The notes: generated by a model not told the origin, from the sequence alone. DNA of 64,000 bases from Sipunculus nudus (GCA_026874595.1 CM049309.1:35001-99000); one strand, 5' to 3'. Counted from the first letter of the stretch, positions 46,921 to 60,589 are shown. Numbers and translations are program-made.

Positions 46921-47205
46921 TGGAAAACGCAAACAAGCTTAGGTTTGATATAGATCCTCAGTGTAATAAGAATCTAGTCAGATACAAAATGCAGTGCCCA
47001 CAAGAGATGGAGGCATTTGCACCTAAAAATCAGCGACAGAAAACATCTTCAGCAGTCCCATAACTGAAGTAAAATTTAGAAATGATGCTTTCATAGATAT
47101 TTTTTGGTTCAAGAAATTAGTGTGATCGCCAAATAGGAATAATTACAGTATTTTTAAAGACCGGAATACAAACTAAACTACACTGCCTATATCGTTACAA
47201 TCCTA
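46921..47205. other. Spacer, no feature seen
   Basis: AT-rich sequence without a recognisable gene or repeat. Confidence 0.3.
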
Positions 47206-47735
47206 TTCTAAAATCCTACCAACTAATTACCCTAGCCTAAAGGACCTGCCTACTGACTAATTACCCTAGCCTAAAGGACCTGCCTACCAACTATTTACCC
47301 TTGCCTAAAGGACCTGCCTACCGACGAAGTACCCTACCCTAAAGGGACCTGCCTACCCACTAAGTACCCTACCCTAAAGGGACCTACCTACGGACTAAGT
47401 ACCTTAGCCTAAAGGGACCTGCCTACCGACTAAGTACCCTACCCTAAAGGGACCTGCCTACCGACTAAGTACCCTACCCTAAAGGGACATGCCTACCCAC
47501 TAAGTACCCTTCCCTAAAGGGACCTGCCTACCGACTAATTACCCTAACCTAAAGGACCTTCCTACCAACTAATTAACCTAACCAAAAGGGACCTGCCTAC
47601 CGACTGAGTACCCTAACCTAAAGGGACCTGCCTACCCACTAAGTACCCTACCCTAAAGTGACCTGCCTACCCAGTTAGTACCCTAGCCTAAAGGGACCTG
47701 CCTACCCACTAAGTACCATAGCCTAAAGGGACCTA
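47206..47735. repeat. 35-bp minisatellite, block 2
   Basis: About 15 units of TACCCTACCCTAAAGGGACC plus TGCCTACCCACTAAG. AGTACCC at 47328 and 47363 shows the 35-bp period. Confidence 0.93.
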
Positions 47736-48824
47736 GCGACAGCCTGTCACCCCAAACATTGATTTTAGATGAAAAATAGAACGATGGATGACAGTACAAG
47801 CTATTGGGTTCACATCAATTCTAGTATGTGCAGATGTGCACGCCATTTCTGACACTACTTTTTAATGTTCATCTACTTCTAGAACTGTCATTTTCCTGAG
47901 TTAAGACAAAAAGTGAAGTTATTCTGTTAGGGATAATAATAATTATTATTACTTCCACGGTTGACTTACGTGTATTCGTGCAGCAGTTTTTAATACCGAG
48001 GCTGGATTCACTAAAAAAAACTCGTCTACACGGCTTCAGCGAGAGAATCATAACATCCGGTAGGGGATTCCCAGACAGCTATGTGTAAAACTTGGAAGTC
48101 CGAAGTCGGAAGCAAGGATTTTTAAGCAAAATAAAGCAATGATCAAAGCACAATTATAATGCTACTACATCAACGGAAAGTACCATTTTATATTTATTGA
48201 TAGAATTAGGTTTATTCTATCATTATGTAAAAAACCAAGGTCATCCATCCGAAGTAATAGACTATTTTTTGCTCAGAAATGCTCGATTATAGTCCAAATA
48301 TGTAAAACTCGGAAGCCAGTAATGGCTAATGCAGTGGTCATCATATCGTCAGCAACGTGTCAAGCATTTTCAATTTCTTCAATATGACATATTTTTCATA
48401 AACTCAATCTGTTCTGTAAGATTCATGATGCTGTTTTTTTTTATAATATATTATATTGATATTTTATTTCATTTTATAAACAAGATTATATTAACTTCTC
48501 AATATTTTACTCTGTTACCGTATTTAATGATGGTGGAAACATGAAAAAATTAAAGGTTTTGATAATATTTTATTCACACTACAAATATGTCCCTATAAAA
48601 ATTACCCTGATAATATCATAGAGACATAAACAGAAAATTTGACAGAACCTCAAAACATCCAGTCAATATTTTTTACAAGGTTGTTTTGAATAAAATATTT
48701 ATTTTCCTCTTCCATTGGCCAAAATACTTCATTAGGATAATGAATCTCTGAAGCTCTTATCTATAATGTAATACTTTTTATGCCAATTTATATTTTACAT
48801 TTCATGGTCAGGTGGCACACATTG

Positions 48825-48880
<56 letters not shown>

Positions 48881-49690
48881 CCCTATATGTTCCTGCTGTA
48901 AATGGAACCTGTTTCAAGTCATGTTTTGAAATTTTGCCAAAATAGCATAATATACATGATGCTTTACAATAATTTGTTTGATAATGATTTCATCAGACGT
49001 ATCCTGCAAATTTAAAAAGAAAACACAAACATTAACAATACCTTGACAGAGAGAAATACACAATGCATGTGTAAATAGATATGTTGCCGATTGTAAATTT
49101 TTTTGATAATATAAAAACAATAGTTTCTGTTTTTGCAGAATGATTCAATATTTAATTGATATTTTTTATGCTGTTAGGTACAATAGTCATCAAATTAATG
49201 TTCTGAAATGTTGTAAAACCGCAGGACACAAACATCAATACTTTTTATAGATATATTGTAAAATACGTCAAATCAATAAAACATTAAATAAAACATTTGG
49301 CATAGCCAGAAAAGTACCGTAAATGTTATAAAATAAATGAGCAAAGAGCAAATGTTATAGATATAAAAAAAATTCTGTTTAATAATAGAAACTGATACCA
49401 GCAACTATCAAGTCCGAAGGGAAGAAGGTCCGAAAGCGCACGGTACTACTGTATCGAGAATTCCGACTATAGACCAGTGATTACCAGGCCTTAAGACTAG
49501 AATATCAGCAGAAGCTGAAAAAGCCCTCAGCCAAAAGAACAGTGTTTAGAGGTGGTAACAGTGAAAAGTACTAAATATCTGTTCTCACATGGATGTATAT
49601 CAGTACATGTCTCAGTTATAAATTTAAAATGGAGAGGTATGTACCATGACTCATAACAATCCATCAAATGCTTCCTGAAAATAAGCTTCT
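47736..49690. other. AT-rich region with (AT)n microsatellite
   Basis: No gene is visible. (AT)n occupies 48829-48878. AAACTTGGAAGTCCGAAG at about 48089 has an inverted partner near 56180. Confidence 0.5.
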
Positions 49691-49699
49691 AAGTTTTAT

Positions 49700-50832
49700 T
49701 CTATTGTAAGCTCTGTGACCTTGAAAAGCAGGTCAAGGTCACCCATCTTCGAACTTGACCGAGATTTTGTTGATATGCATCTTCACCAAAGAAATAAAAT
49801 TCCTATTGTGAATCCTTTTAGAGATATCCTGCTCACAAGGCCACAATTTAAAAATCGAAGAAAAATTCATTAAAAATCAGAAATTGCAGGTGGCGCCCCC
49901 AAATTTGTTCAGCAGTTACAAACCATCAGTTCCTATGATCATAGTAAGTATTGTAAAAATCCACCCAATGGTTCCTGAGAAATAAGCTTCTAAATGTTTT
50001 TTCTATAATCAGCTCTGTGACCTTGAAAAGCAGGTCAAGGTCACCCATCTTCGAACTTGACCGAGATTTTGTCAATATACATCTTCACCGAAAAAATAAA
50101 AATCCTACAGTGAAACCTTTTAGAGATATCCCGCTCACAAGCCCAAAGTTGAAAAATCCGATAAAAATTCATAAAAAATCAGAAATTGTAGGTGGCGCCA
50201 CCAAACTTGTTATGCAGGTACAGATTATCAGTCCCAATAATCATAGTAAGTTTTGTGAAAATCCACCCAATGGTTCCTGAGAAATAAGCTTCTAAATGTT
50301 TTTTCTATAATCAGCTCTGTGACCTTGAAAAGCAGGTCAAGGTCACCCATCTTCGAACTTGACCGAGATTTTGTCAATATACATCTTCACCGGAAAAATA
50401 AAATTCCTACGGTGAAACCTTCTAGAGATATCCCGCTCACAAGCCCAAAGTTGAAAAATCTGATAAAAATTCATTAAAAATCAGAAATTGTAGGTGGCGC
50501 CACCAAACTTGTTTAGCAGGTACAGATTATCATTCCCAATAATCATAGGAAGTTTTGTGAAAATCCACCAAATGGTTCCTGAGTAATAAGCATCTAAGTG
50601 TTTTTCTATAATCAGCTCTAAAATGTAGAAAAATGGGTCAAGGTCACCCATCTTCGAACTTGACCGAGATTTTGTCGATATACATCTTTACCGAGGAAAT
50701 AAAATTCTGACGGTGAATCCTTTTCAAGATATCCCGCTCACAAGGTAAAAGTTAACGGACGCCGGACGGACGGACGGACGGACGGACAGCTTGGGTGACG
50801 ACAATAGCCCATCAGCCTAAGGGCTGAGGGCT
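49700..50832 (+). mobile_element. 302-bp tandem array ending in a Helentron-like 3' hairpin
   Basis: Four units with AGGTCAAGGTCA at 49730, 50032 and 50334 and GGGTCAAGGTCA at 50635, a period of 302 bp. Each unit has CTTCGAACTTGACCGAGATT, and the first three end in an AGGTGGCGCCACC-type motif. After a GGACGGACGGACGG tract the block ends in an imperfect hairpin (AGCCCATCAGCC / GGGCTGAGGGCT, 50806-50832) and then AAAAAA. This layout matches the 3' ends at 41530 and 55041. No 5' end was identified. Confidence 0.65.
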
Positions 50833-50938
50833 AAAAAAGCATCCCATCTGTTAATTTTGTTTCTGAGGATTAAAATATAAGAATCAAATAAAAATAGTGA
50901 GTATGCACGGAATATTCAGATGGATTATATAAAGATAA

Positions 50939-53900
50939 ACAAGTGACCAATGGGTCATGACGCTCAGCTGACTGGGAAGAGATTCGCAAAAGGAAACTTT
51001 ATCATCAGAATGGTAGTATATACCCATTCAACTGAAGCATCAAACAGATTAACCAACAGGCCAAAATTTAGTCTGTATTTATATATCTCAAAAATAGAGA
51101 AAAAATGTGTAAACATTAAAAACTAGAATACAGGTAACCGACATGGGACTACATGTATCCGCCAAAATCAGAGTGGAACGGGTGAATTGAGGCATGGATT
51201 GAGTGGCAAGGGGAAATAGAATGAGGTATGTTGCATATTAGCATGGATGTCTGCAGCCTAAATGTGTATGTAGGTTGTGCCACCTACCACAAATCCAGAA
51301 AGCTGTCGAAGTTGTATACACCTGCAAAATTTTAGGCAGAAAAGTCAAACCACTACATGTATATGAGTGATTTTTGCCCATGGCAGACAAACAGCTGGAC
51401 AAACACTGTGCAAAAATCTTTGCAGGTGACCCCTCCAGTTTTGTGTATGATAAAGACCTATGTGAGATCTAAACACATGCACAATTTTGGCCCAATCGGT
51501 CAAATGGTTCCTCATATATGAGCTTGGATGTGTGCAGTGTTAACCAGAATGTCGGTGGTGCCACCTGTCATAAAATCAAGAAAGCTGTCCACGATGTATA
51601 AGCCTACAAAATTTTAGGCAGTTATGTCGAACCACTACAGAGAAATGAGTGATTTTAGGCCACGGCAGACTAACAGACAGACGCTGTGCAAAATGGTTGC
51701 AGGTGGCACCACCAGTTTTGCGTATGATAAAGAGCTATCAAAGGGCTACATTTGTATAAATTTTATTTCCTGATCGGTCAAACGGTTCCCAAGATATGAG
51801 CTTGGATGTCATCAGCGTGAAAGTGAATGTAGGTGGCGCTACCTGTCATAAAATCAAGACAGCTATCCAGGATGTATACACATGACGAATTTCAGGTAAA
51901 TTAGTCAGTTCACTGCAGAGATATGAGTGATTTTAACCCAAGGCAGATGAACAGATGGACACTGTGCAAACATGGTTACAGGTGGCGCCACCATTTTTTG
52001 TGTATGTTAGAAAGCAATCCAAGGGCTACATTTGTATCAATTTTATTTCCTGATTGTTCAAACGGTTCCCAAGATATGAGGGTTTATGAGTGGAAACAGA
52101 CCCACAAATGGACACTGGATAGAGAGGAAGGGACAACGCAAGAGGTCAACGCAAATTAGGCACCAGTTCACATGTGACCCGATAATTGGTGTAAGTTTCG
52201 GAAAAATGGGTCCATTAGTCTCCGAGGAGCTCTCTGGAAACGAACGCGGCGGCGGCGGAGGAATCGGTCAAAAACATAGTATCTGAAAACTTTGTTTTGG
52301 CGGATACAAAAATACAGGTGGCTCCACCAGTCTGCAGAAACTAATAAAAACACTTAATGGTCAATATCCATGCAAAGAATCATGGTGATCTCTGCATTAG
52401 TTGTTCAGATACTTCAGCTTTTGTATCAAATTGTCCATTATTCTGAGGGATACTTCGGAGTCCTATAGCTTGAAGGATATGGGTAACAGAGACCTAATTT
52501 CAAGTTTCCACAGGCACTTTTCATGGGCCTCCTTGCATGACAAGAATGAAGATTCTAGGTCCAGTTGTTGCAATTTGTACCCTCTTGATAGATAACCACA
52601 TTTTCAAAGGTCTCGAAAAAAGAGAAAAAAATTCGTAAAAATTTGAAAAAAATAGAGGTGGCGCACCCTCTCTGCAGAAACTGATGGAACAGCTCATGAT
52701 CAATATGTATGCCAAAAATCATGACCATCAGTGTTGTAGTTATTGAGATACTGCACTTTTTGTATCAAATTTTCCATTATTCTTGGGGGTATTTTGAGCC
52801 ATACAGCCTAAAGAATATGGGTAACAGAGACCTAATTTCAGGTTTCCATGGAGAATTTTCATGGGTCTCCCTGTGTGTCAAGAATGAAGATTCTAGGTCC
52901 AGTCGTTAGGATTTGTGCCATGCTAACAGATGACAGCATCCTTAAAGGTCTCAAAAATAGAGGAAGAAATCGTAAATAAATCAAACAATATAGGTGGCGC
53001 CACCAGTCTGCAGGAACTGATGGAACACCTCTTGATCAACAGTTATGCCACAAATCATGACCATCAGTGATGTAGTTATTGAGTTATTGAAGTTTTTGTA
53101 TGAAATTTTTTTACTACTCTGGGGGGTACTTTGGGGCCCCATAGCTTGAAGGATATGGGTAACAGAGACATAAGTTCTGGTTTCCATGGAGACTTTTCAT
53201 AGGTCTCTCAGTGTATTGAGAATGAAGATTCTAGGTCCAGTCGTTACGATTTGTGCCATGCTAACAGATGACAGCATCCTTAAAGGTCTCAAAAATAGAG
53301 GAAGAAATCGTAAAAAATTCAAACAATATAGGTGGCGCCATTAGTCTACAGGAACTGATGGAACATCTCATAATCAATATGTATGCCAAAAATCATGACC
53401 ATCAGTGATGTAGTTATTGAGATATTGAAGTTTTTGTATGACATTTTTTACTACTCTGGGGGGGGGGGGGGTACTTTGAGGCCCCATAGCTCGAAGGATA
53501 TGGGTAACAGAGACCTAATTTCTGGTTTCATGGAGACTTTTCATAGGTCTCTCAGTGTATTGAGAATGAATATTCTAGGTCCAGTCGTTACGATTTGTGC
53601 CATGCTAACAGATGTTCATATTTTTAAAGGTCTCAAAAAAAAGAGAAAACAATTCGTAAAAAATAATAAAAAAAAATAGAGTTGGCGCACCCAGGCTGCA
53701 GAAACTGATGACACACTCCATGATCAAAATCCATGCAAACAATTATGGTCATCCCTGCATTCGTTGTTCAGATACTTCAGCTTTTATATCAAATTTTCCA
53801 TTAGTCTGAGCTGAACTTTGGAGTGCCACAGCTTAAAGGATATGGGTAACAGAGACCTTATTTCATATTTCCATGGAGACTTTTCATGGGTCTCCCTGTG

Positions 53901-55041
53901 TGTCAAGAATGAAGATTCTAGGTCCAGACGTTACTATTTGTGCCATGCTAACAGATGACAGCATCCTTAAAGGTCTCAAAAATAGAGGAAAAAATCGTAA
54001 AAAATTGAACGATACAGGTGGCGCCACCAGTGTGCAGGAACAGATGACACATCTCATGATCAATAGTTATGCCACAAATCATGACCATCATTCAAGTAGT
54101 TAATGAGATACTGAAGTTTTTGTATAAAATTTTTTACTTTTCTTGGGGGTACTTTGGGGCTCCATAGCTCGAAGAATATGGGTAACAGAGACCTAATTTC
54201 TGGTTTCCATGGAGACTTTTCATAGGTCTCTCAGTGTGTCAAGAATGAAGATTCTAGGTCCAGTCTTTACGATTTGTGCCTTGTTAACAGATGTTTACAT
54301 TTTGAAAGGTCTCAAAAATAGAGAAAAAAATTCGTAAAAAATTGAACGATATAGGTGGCGCCACCAGTCTGCAGGAAGTGATGGAACATCTCATGATCAA
54401 TATTTATGACAAAAATCATGACCATCAGTCAAGTATTTAATGAGATATTGAAGTTTTTGTATGAAATTTTTTACTTTTCTGGGGGGTAGTTTGGGGCCCC
54501 ATAGCTGGAAGGATATGGGTAACAGAGACCTAATTTTTGGTTTCCATGGAGACTTTTCATAGGTCTCTCAGTGTGTCGAGAATGAAGATTCTAAGTCCAG
54601 TCATTATGATTTGTGCCTTGTTAACAGATGTTCACATTTTTAAAGGTCTCAAAAATAGAGAAAAAAATTCGTAAAAAATCGAAAAATACAGGTGGCGCCA
54701 CCAGTCTTCAGGAACTGATGGAACCTCTCATAATCAATATGTATGCCAAAATCATGACCATCAGTCAAGTAGTTAATGAGATATTGAAGTTTTTGTATGA
54801 AGTTTTGGACTTTTCTGGGGGGTACTTTGGGGCCCCATAGCTCAAAGGATATGGGTAACAGAGACCTAATTTCTGGTTTCCAAGGAGATTTTTCATGGAC
54901 CTCCCAGGATGTCAAGTAAGAAGATTCCAGTTCAAGCGGTTACGATTTGTGCCCTGTTAACGGACAGACGCCCGGACGGCTGGACGGACGACGGACAAAA
55001 AGTGATCCCTATAGCTCAGATGACTTTCAGTCAGCTGAGCT
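50939..55041 (+). mobile_element. Second Helentron/HINE-like element, mixed tandem core
   Basis: The 5' end is AAGTGACCAATGGGTCATGA followed by GCTCAGCTGAC (50962-50972). The 3' hairpin (55013-55041) has the same arms as 41502-41530 and is followed by AAAAAA. The core first has about four ~280-bp units (51.2-52.2 kb; CTGTCATAAAATCAAGAAAG, GGTGGCGCCACCATTTTTTG), then about eight ~335-bp units (52.3-55.0 kb) of the kind in the 38.2-41.5 kb element. It contains no recognisable Rep/helicase coding region. Confidence 0.65.
53458..53471. repeat. Poly-G run
   Basis: A 14-nt G run expands the conserved CTGGGGGGTACTTT of the 335-bp unit. Confidence 0.8.
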
Positions 55042-55045
55042 AAAA

Positions 55046-56480
55046 AATTGAACAGGAATTAATTTAAGTTTACTTTTCAGTTCACAAGTTGGCGATATTA
55101 ATGAACAAGTCTGTGATTTACTCCACTTAGAGAGCATCCAAAAATATACTAGTATATCGAGAGATGGAGTCCTTCTGTTAACACGTCACTTTTCTAGGTC
55201 ATAACACGGCTCCTCCGTTGATACTCAGACTCACGCACTGTACTCTGCTGTCCGAGCTGGTGCACTCACAGATCACAAAAGTCGGTAAAATGCAAAGATT
55301 GTTATAAGACTTAAACATATCAATTATTTTACAACGAGTACGACATTTAAAAGGTGACATTTTGCAATTTTAAATGTATAGACGCGTATTTCATCATTGA
55401 CATTAACATCTTACAAACTTTTGGATATTTGGATTTTCCAGTTTTTACCGTAATTTTATAGAATTATAAATATTTAAGTCCATCAACCTTAAGGTTGATT
55501 ACATTTTTCAAAAACATGTAGGAGAATTGTTGCGGAACAGAAAATCCTCATTATCTTTTGTTTAAGGTGCCTTAAAATGTCCTCTTTACATTGTATATTT
55601 TAAGATTTAAAATCATCCCCTCCCCTGCCCTACCCATGTGAATATAAATATCTTTAACAAAAACATGGCTCTAGATTTTATTTATATATTTCATGGGGTG
55701 AAAAATATTATTTGAAAATACACCCACATATCTGTATACATTTATATTAAATTTACAAAACAAAAATTTGAGAACATAGTTTTCCGATTTTGTATCATGT
55801 ATTTTATTATACCCTCATTGAAAGCAGAATCATTCATAAGCAATTAAAATATATGCATGCAACTATAATATAATGAAACTGCATTTGGGCTGTGGCTCAT
55901 AACTGACCACAAGTTAACCAGTGCGTCACTGTGACTTACGAGTTATACATATTTGAATCACATCCCAGCACTTCTGAGTGACTTTCGAGATGGCTTCCGA
56001 GCACAAAATCGTCCATAACTTTCAGATCAAAGAATAAATAACTATAATTGTTCACAGAATGATAGTAAAGATCTTATTCTATCAGGAAAAAGCAAAACGG
56101 TATTAAAGCGTTAGCATTTTGTATATGCTTTAAACTGCATTATTTATAAAACAATTCCTTGGTTTCGGGCTTCCGGCTTCGGACTTCCAAGTTTACATAC
56201 ATGACCCGGTCATGAGACTTCAGTTTTGATCGAGAAGTACCGCTTCACGTGAATCAGTGCCACAGTGATGAAAGGAGGTAATAAATGTAATAATTTTTGT
56301 GTAACAACCCTTTTTCTTTGATATTAAGCACATATAATACGACCATATAAGCCTGTAATGCCAAATAATACCAGACAGGAAATATTTTGATCCAACCCTT
56401 AGAATGGGCGTTCTGTTGTGACTGCCATCATGACTCCAGGCCCTATCAGTTTATTTCCAAAGGCCTGAGTGTCATGTTGT
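55046..56480. other. Spacer, no gene seen
   Basis: AT-rich, single-copy-looking sequence. GGCTTCGGACTTCCAAGTTT at about 56175 is the inverted partner of 48089. No frame over 60 codons. Confidence 0.4.
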
Positions 56481-56484
56481 CATG

Positions 56485-59400
56485 GCTAAAAGGGACCTGC
56501 CTACTCACTAAGTACCCTACCCTAAAGGACCTGCCTACAGACTAGGTAACCTACCCTAAAGGACCTGCCTATGGACTACGTACCCTAACCTAAATGGACC
56601 TGCCTATCGACTAAGTACCCTACCCTAAAGGACCTGCCTACCAACTAAGTAACCTACCCTAAAGGACCTGCCTACGGACTAAGTACCCTAACCTAAAGGG
56701 ACCTGCCTACCCACTAAGTACCATAGCCTAAAGGGACCTGCCTACCGACTCATTACCCTAGCCTAAAGGGACCTGCCTACCGACTGAGTACCCTAACCTA
56801 AAGGGACCTGCCTACCAACTGAGTATTCTAACCTAAAGGGACCTGCCTAGCAAGAAATTACCCTACCCTAAAGGACCTGCCCAACGACAAAGTACCCTAC
56901 CCTAAAGGGACCTGCCTACCCACTAAGTACCCTACCCTAAAGGGACCTACCTACGGACTAAGTACCTAAGCCTAAAGGGACCTGCCTACCGATAAGTACA
57001 CTACCCTAAAGGGACCTGCCTACCAACTAAGTACCCTACCCTAAAGGTACATGCCTACCCACTAAGTACCCTTCCCTAAAGGGACCTGCCTACTGACTAA
57101 TTACCCTACCCTAAAGGACCTGCCTACTGACTAAGTACACTACCCTAGAAGGACCTGCCTACCCACAAAGTACCCTGGCCTAAATGGACCTGCCTACAGA
57201 CTAAGTACCATACCCTGGAGGCGTGCCTACTGACTAAGTACCCTAACCTAAAGGGACCTGCCTACCGACTAAGTACCGTAAACTAAAGGGACCTGCCTAC
57301 TGACTAAGTACTGTAACCTAAAGGGACCTGCCTACTCACTAAGTACCCTACCCTAAAGGACCTGCCTACAGACTAGGTAACCTACCCTAAAGGACCTGCC
57401 TTTGGACTACGTACCCTAACCTAAATGGACCTGCCTATCGACTAAGTACCCTGCCCTAAAGGACCTGCCTACCAACTAAGTAACCTACCCTAAAGGACCT
57501 GCCTACGGACTAAGTACCCTAACCTAAAGGGACCTGCCTACCCACTAAGTACCATAGCCTAAAGGGACCTGCCTACCGACTCATTACCCTAGCCTAAAGG
57601 GACCTGCCTACCGACTGAGTACCCTAACCTAAAGGGACCTGCCTACCAACTGAGTATTCTAACCTAAAGGGACCTGCCTAGCAAGAAATTACCCTACCCT
57701 AAAGGACCTGCCCAACGACAAAGTACCCTACCCTAAAGGGACCTGCCTACCCACTAAGTACCCTACCCTAAAGGGACCTACCTACGGACTAAGTACCTAA
57801 GCCTAAAGGGACCTGCCTACCGATAAGTACACTACCCTAAAGGGACCTGCCTACCAACTAAGTACCCTACCCTAAAGGTACATGCCTACCCACTAAGTAC
57901 CCTTCCCTAAAGGGACCTGCCTACTGACTAATTACCCTACCCTAAAGGACCTGCCTACTGACTAAGTACACTACCCTAGAAGGACCTGCCTACCCACAAA
58001 GTTCCCTGGCCTAAATGGACCTGCCTACAGACTAAGTACCATACCCTGGAGGCGTGCCTACTGACTAAGTACTGTAACCTAAAGGGACCTGCCTACCGAC
58101 TAAGTACCGTAAACTAAAGGGACCTGCCTACTGACTAAGTACTGTAACCTAAAGGGACCTGCCTAACCACTAAGTATCCTACCCTAAAGGGACCTGCCTA
58201 CTGACTAAGTACCATACCCTTGAGGACCTGCCTACCCACTAAGTACCCTACCCTAAAGGGACCTGCCTACCGACTAAAGTACCCTAGCCTGAAGGGACCT
58301 GCCTACCCACTAAGTACCTTACATTAAATGGACCTGCCTACCCATTAAGTACCCTACTCTAAAGGGACCTGCCTACGGACTAAGTACATTACCCTAAAGG
58401 GATCTGCCTACCGACTAAATACCCTACCCTAAAGGGACCTGCCTACTGACTAAGTACCATACCCTGGAGGACCTGTCTACTGACTAAGTACCCTACCCTA
58501 AAGGGACCAGCCTACCGACTTAGTACCATACCCTAAAGGGACCTGTCTACCAACTAAGTACCCTACCCTAAAGGGACCCTGCCTACTCACTTAGTACCCT
58601 ACCCTAAAGGGACCTGCCTACCCACTAAGTACCCTAACCTAAAGGGACCTGCCTACCCACTAAGTACCCTACACTAAAGGGCCCTACCTACCCACTAAGG
58701 ACCCTAACCTAAAGGGACCTGCCTACTCACTAAGTACCCTACCCTAAAGGGACCTGCCTTCCCACTAAATACCCTAGCCTAAAGGGACCTGCCTACCCAC
58801 TAAGTACCATAGCCTAAAGGAACCTGCCTACCCACTAAGTACCCTACTCTAAAGGGACCTGCCTACCAACTAAGTACCCTACCCTCAAGGTCCTCTAGGG
58901 TAGGGTACTTAGTTGGTAAGCAGGTCCTCTAGGGTAGGGTACCTAGTCAGCAGGCAGTACCCTACCCTAAAGGACCTGCCTACCGACTAAGTACCCTACC
59001 CTGGAGGACCAGCCTACCGACTAAGTTCCCATAGCCTAAAGGGACCTGCCTTCGACTAAGTTCCCTAGCCTAAAGGGACCTGCCTACCGATTAAGTACCC
59101 TAGCCTAAAGGGACCTGCCTACCGACTAAGTACCCTACCCTGGAGAACCTGCCTACCGACTAAGTACCCTAGCCTAAAGGGACCTGCCTACCAACTAAGT
59201 ACCCTACGATAAAGGGACATCCCTACCCACTAAGTACCCTTCCCTAAAGGGACCTGCCTACCGACTAAGTACCTTACCCTAAAGGGACCTGCCTACCCAC
59301 TAAGTACCCTACCCTAAAGGGATCTGCCTACCCACTAAGTACCCTACCCTAAAGGACCTACCTACAGACTAAGTACCCTACCCTAAAGGGACCTGCCTAC

Positions 59401-59697
59401 CCACTAAGTACCCTACCCTAAAGGGACCTGCCTACCCACTAATTACCCTAGCCTAAAGGGACCTGCCTACCCACTAATTACCCTAGCCTAAAGGACCTGC
59501 TTACTGACTAATTACCCTACCCTAAAGGACCTTCCTACCGACTAAGTACCCTAACCTAAAGGGACCTGCCTACCAACTGAGTACCCTACCTTAAAGGGAC
59601 CTGCCTACCGACTAAGTACCGTACCCTACCCTAAAGAGACCTGCCTACCGACTAAGTACCCTACCCTAAAGGGACCTGCCTACCGACTAATTACCCT
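56485..59697. repeat. 35-bp minisatellite, block 3, with 831-bp higher-order duplication
   Basis: About 90 units of the 37.2 and 47.2 kb repeat. The order of variant units in about 56.49-57.31 kb is repeated in 57.32-58.14 kb, offset 831 bp (CTACAGACTAGGTAAC at 56535 and 57366). At 58872-58968 the orientation flips twice, producing AAGTACCCTACCCT / AGGGTAGGGTACTT (14-bp arms, 11-nt spacer) and a copy of the 37271-37308 inverted repeat. Confidence 0.95.
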
Positions 59698-60115
59698 ATA
59701 CTAATGACCTCCCTGACTGCTTACCTTTTATGAAGTGGGGTACTGTCCACTGATGCAGGTTGTGTCAGGATCTCTTGTGTTGGTAATTGCCAACTGTCAA
59801 TAAATCCAGAATGATTGTTGATAGGAACTCCAGTCTTGGTTTTCTCTGAAAAATGGGTAAGCAAATATATTATTTATATCGATATTAACCACCCCAGTAA
59901 ATTGATGAAAAAAACTCCATAATAAAAATGTGTGTATTTCTAACGATCTTTTTTTCACAGATGAAAATGTATAAACATTTACGCAGGCATTAGTAATTTT
60001 ATTGAACAATTTCCAAACAACACGCGTATGGTTGCAAATGGTGATAAATCACAAAAAAATATAAGTAGAAAATGTTTTACACTGGAAATCATTGCATATA
60101 TAGTAGTAAATAAAA
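59698..60115. repeat. Segmental duplication, copy 2 (empty site)
   Basis: Matches 37859-38188 joined directly to 41531-41720. The junction CTCCATAATAAAAATGTG at about 59914-59931 shows the site without the Helentron-like element. Confidence 0.85.
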
Positions 60116-60279
60116 CAAGGCCTACGGGCCTAATGCGAACCTGTGCATATGGATATACACCAGGTATAACGCTTCAATGCTGAACCACTACTTTTCATTT
60201 ATATGAACAATGCAAGTACTTAACATTTTGAACAAGATCAATACACAAACATCACTGCTGAAATTCTGGCATGGGTGCA

Positions 60280-60480
60280 CACAACACAAAAATTATTGTA
60301 GGTGGCACCACCAGTCTTGTATACGACAAAGCTATTTGACATGTATAAATATGCCCAATTTCAGGCTGATATATCAAATTCCTCCGTAGAATTAAGCAGG
60401 CACATACATTTGCAAAAGTCATTGGAGATGGCGACATGCACCTGTCTTGTGAACAAGAAAGCCATTAAAGACACATAGAC
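60280..60480. repeat. Relic of a GGTGGCACCACC repeat family
   Basis: GTAGGTGGCACCACCAGTCT at 60299 is followed by sequence resembling the ~280-bp units at 51-52 kb (GTATACGACAAAGCTA, TTTCAGGCTGATATATCAAA). Confidence 0.5.
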
Positions 60481-60589
60481 AGGTCAGAATATCAGGCCTC
60501 GAGTCTGATGCACCAGGCTGACCAGGCTTAGGTGAGAAAGGCTGTTGCCCCCGAGTGTACTGTGACAAATTACTGGCTCAGGCTACTGC

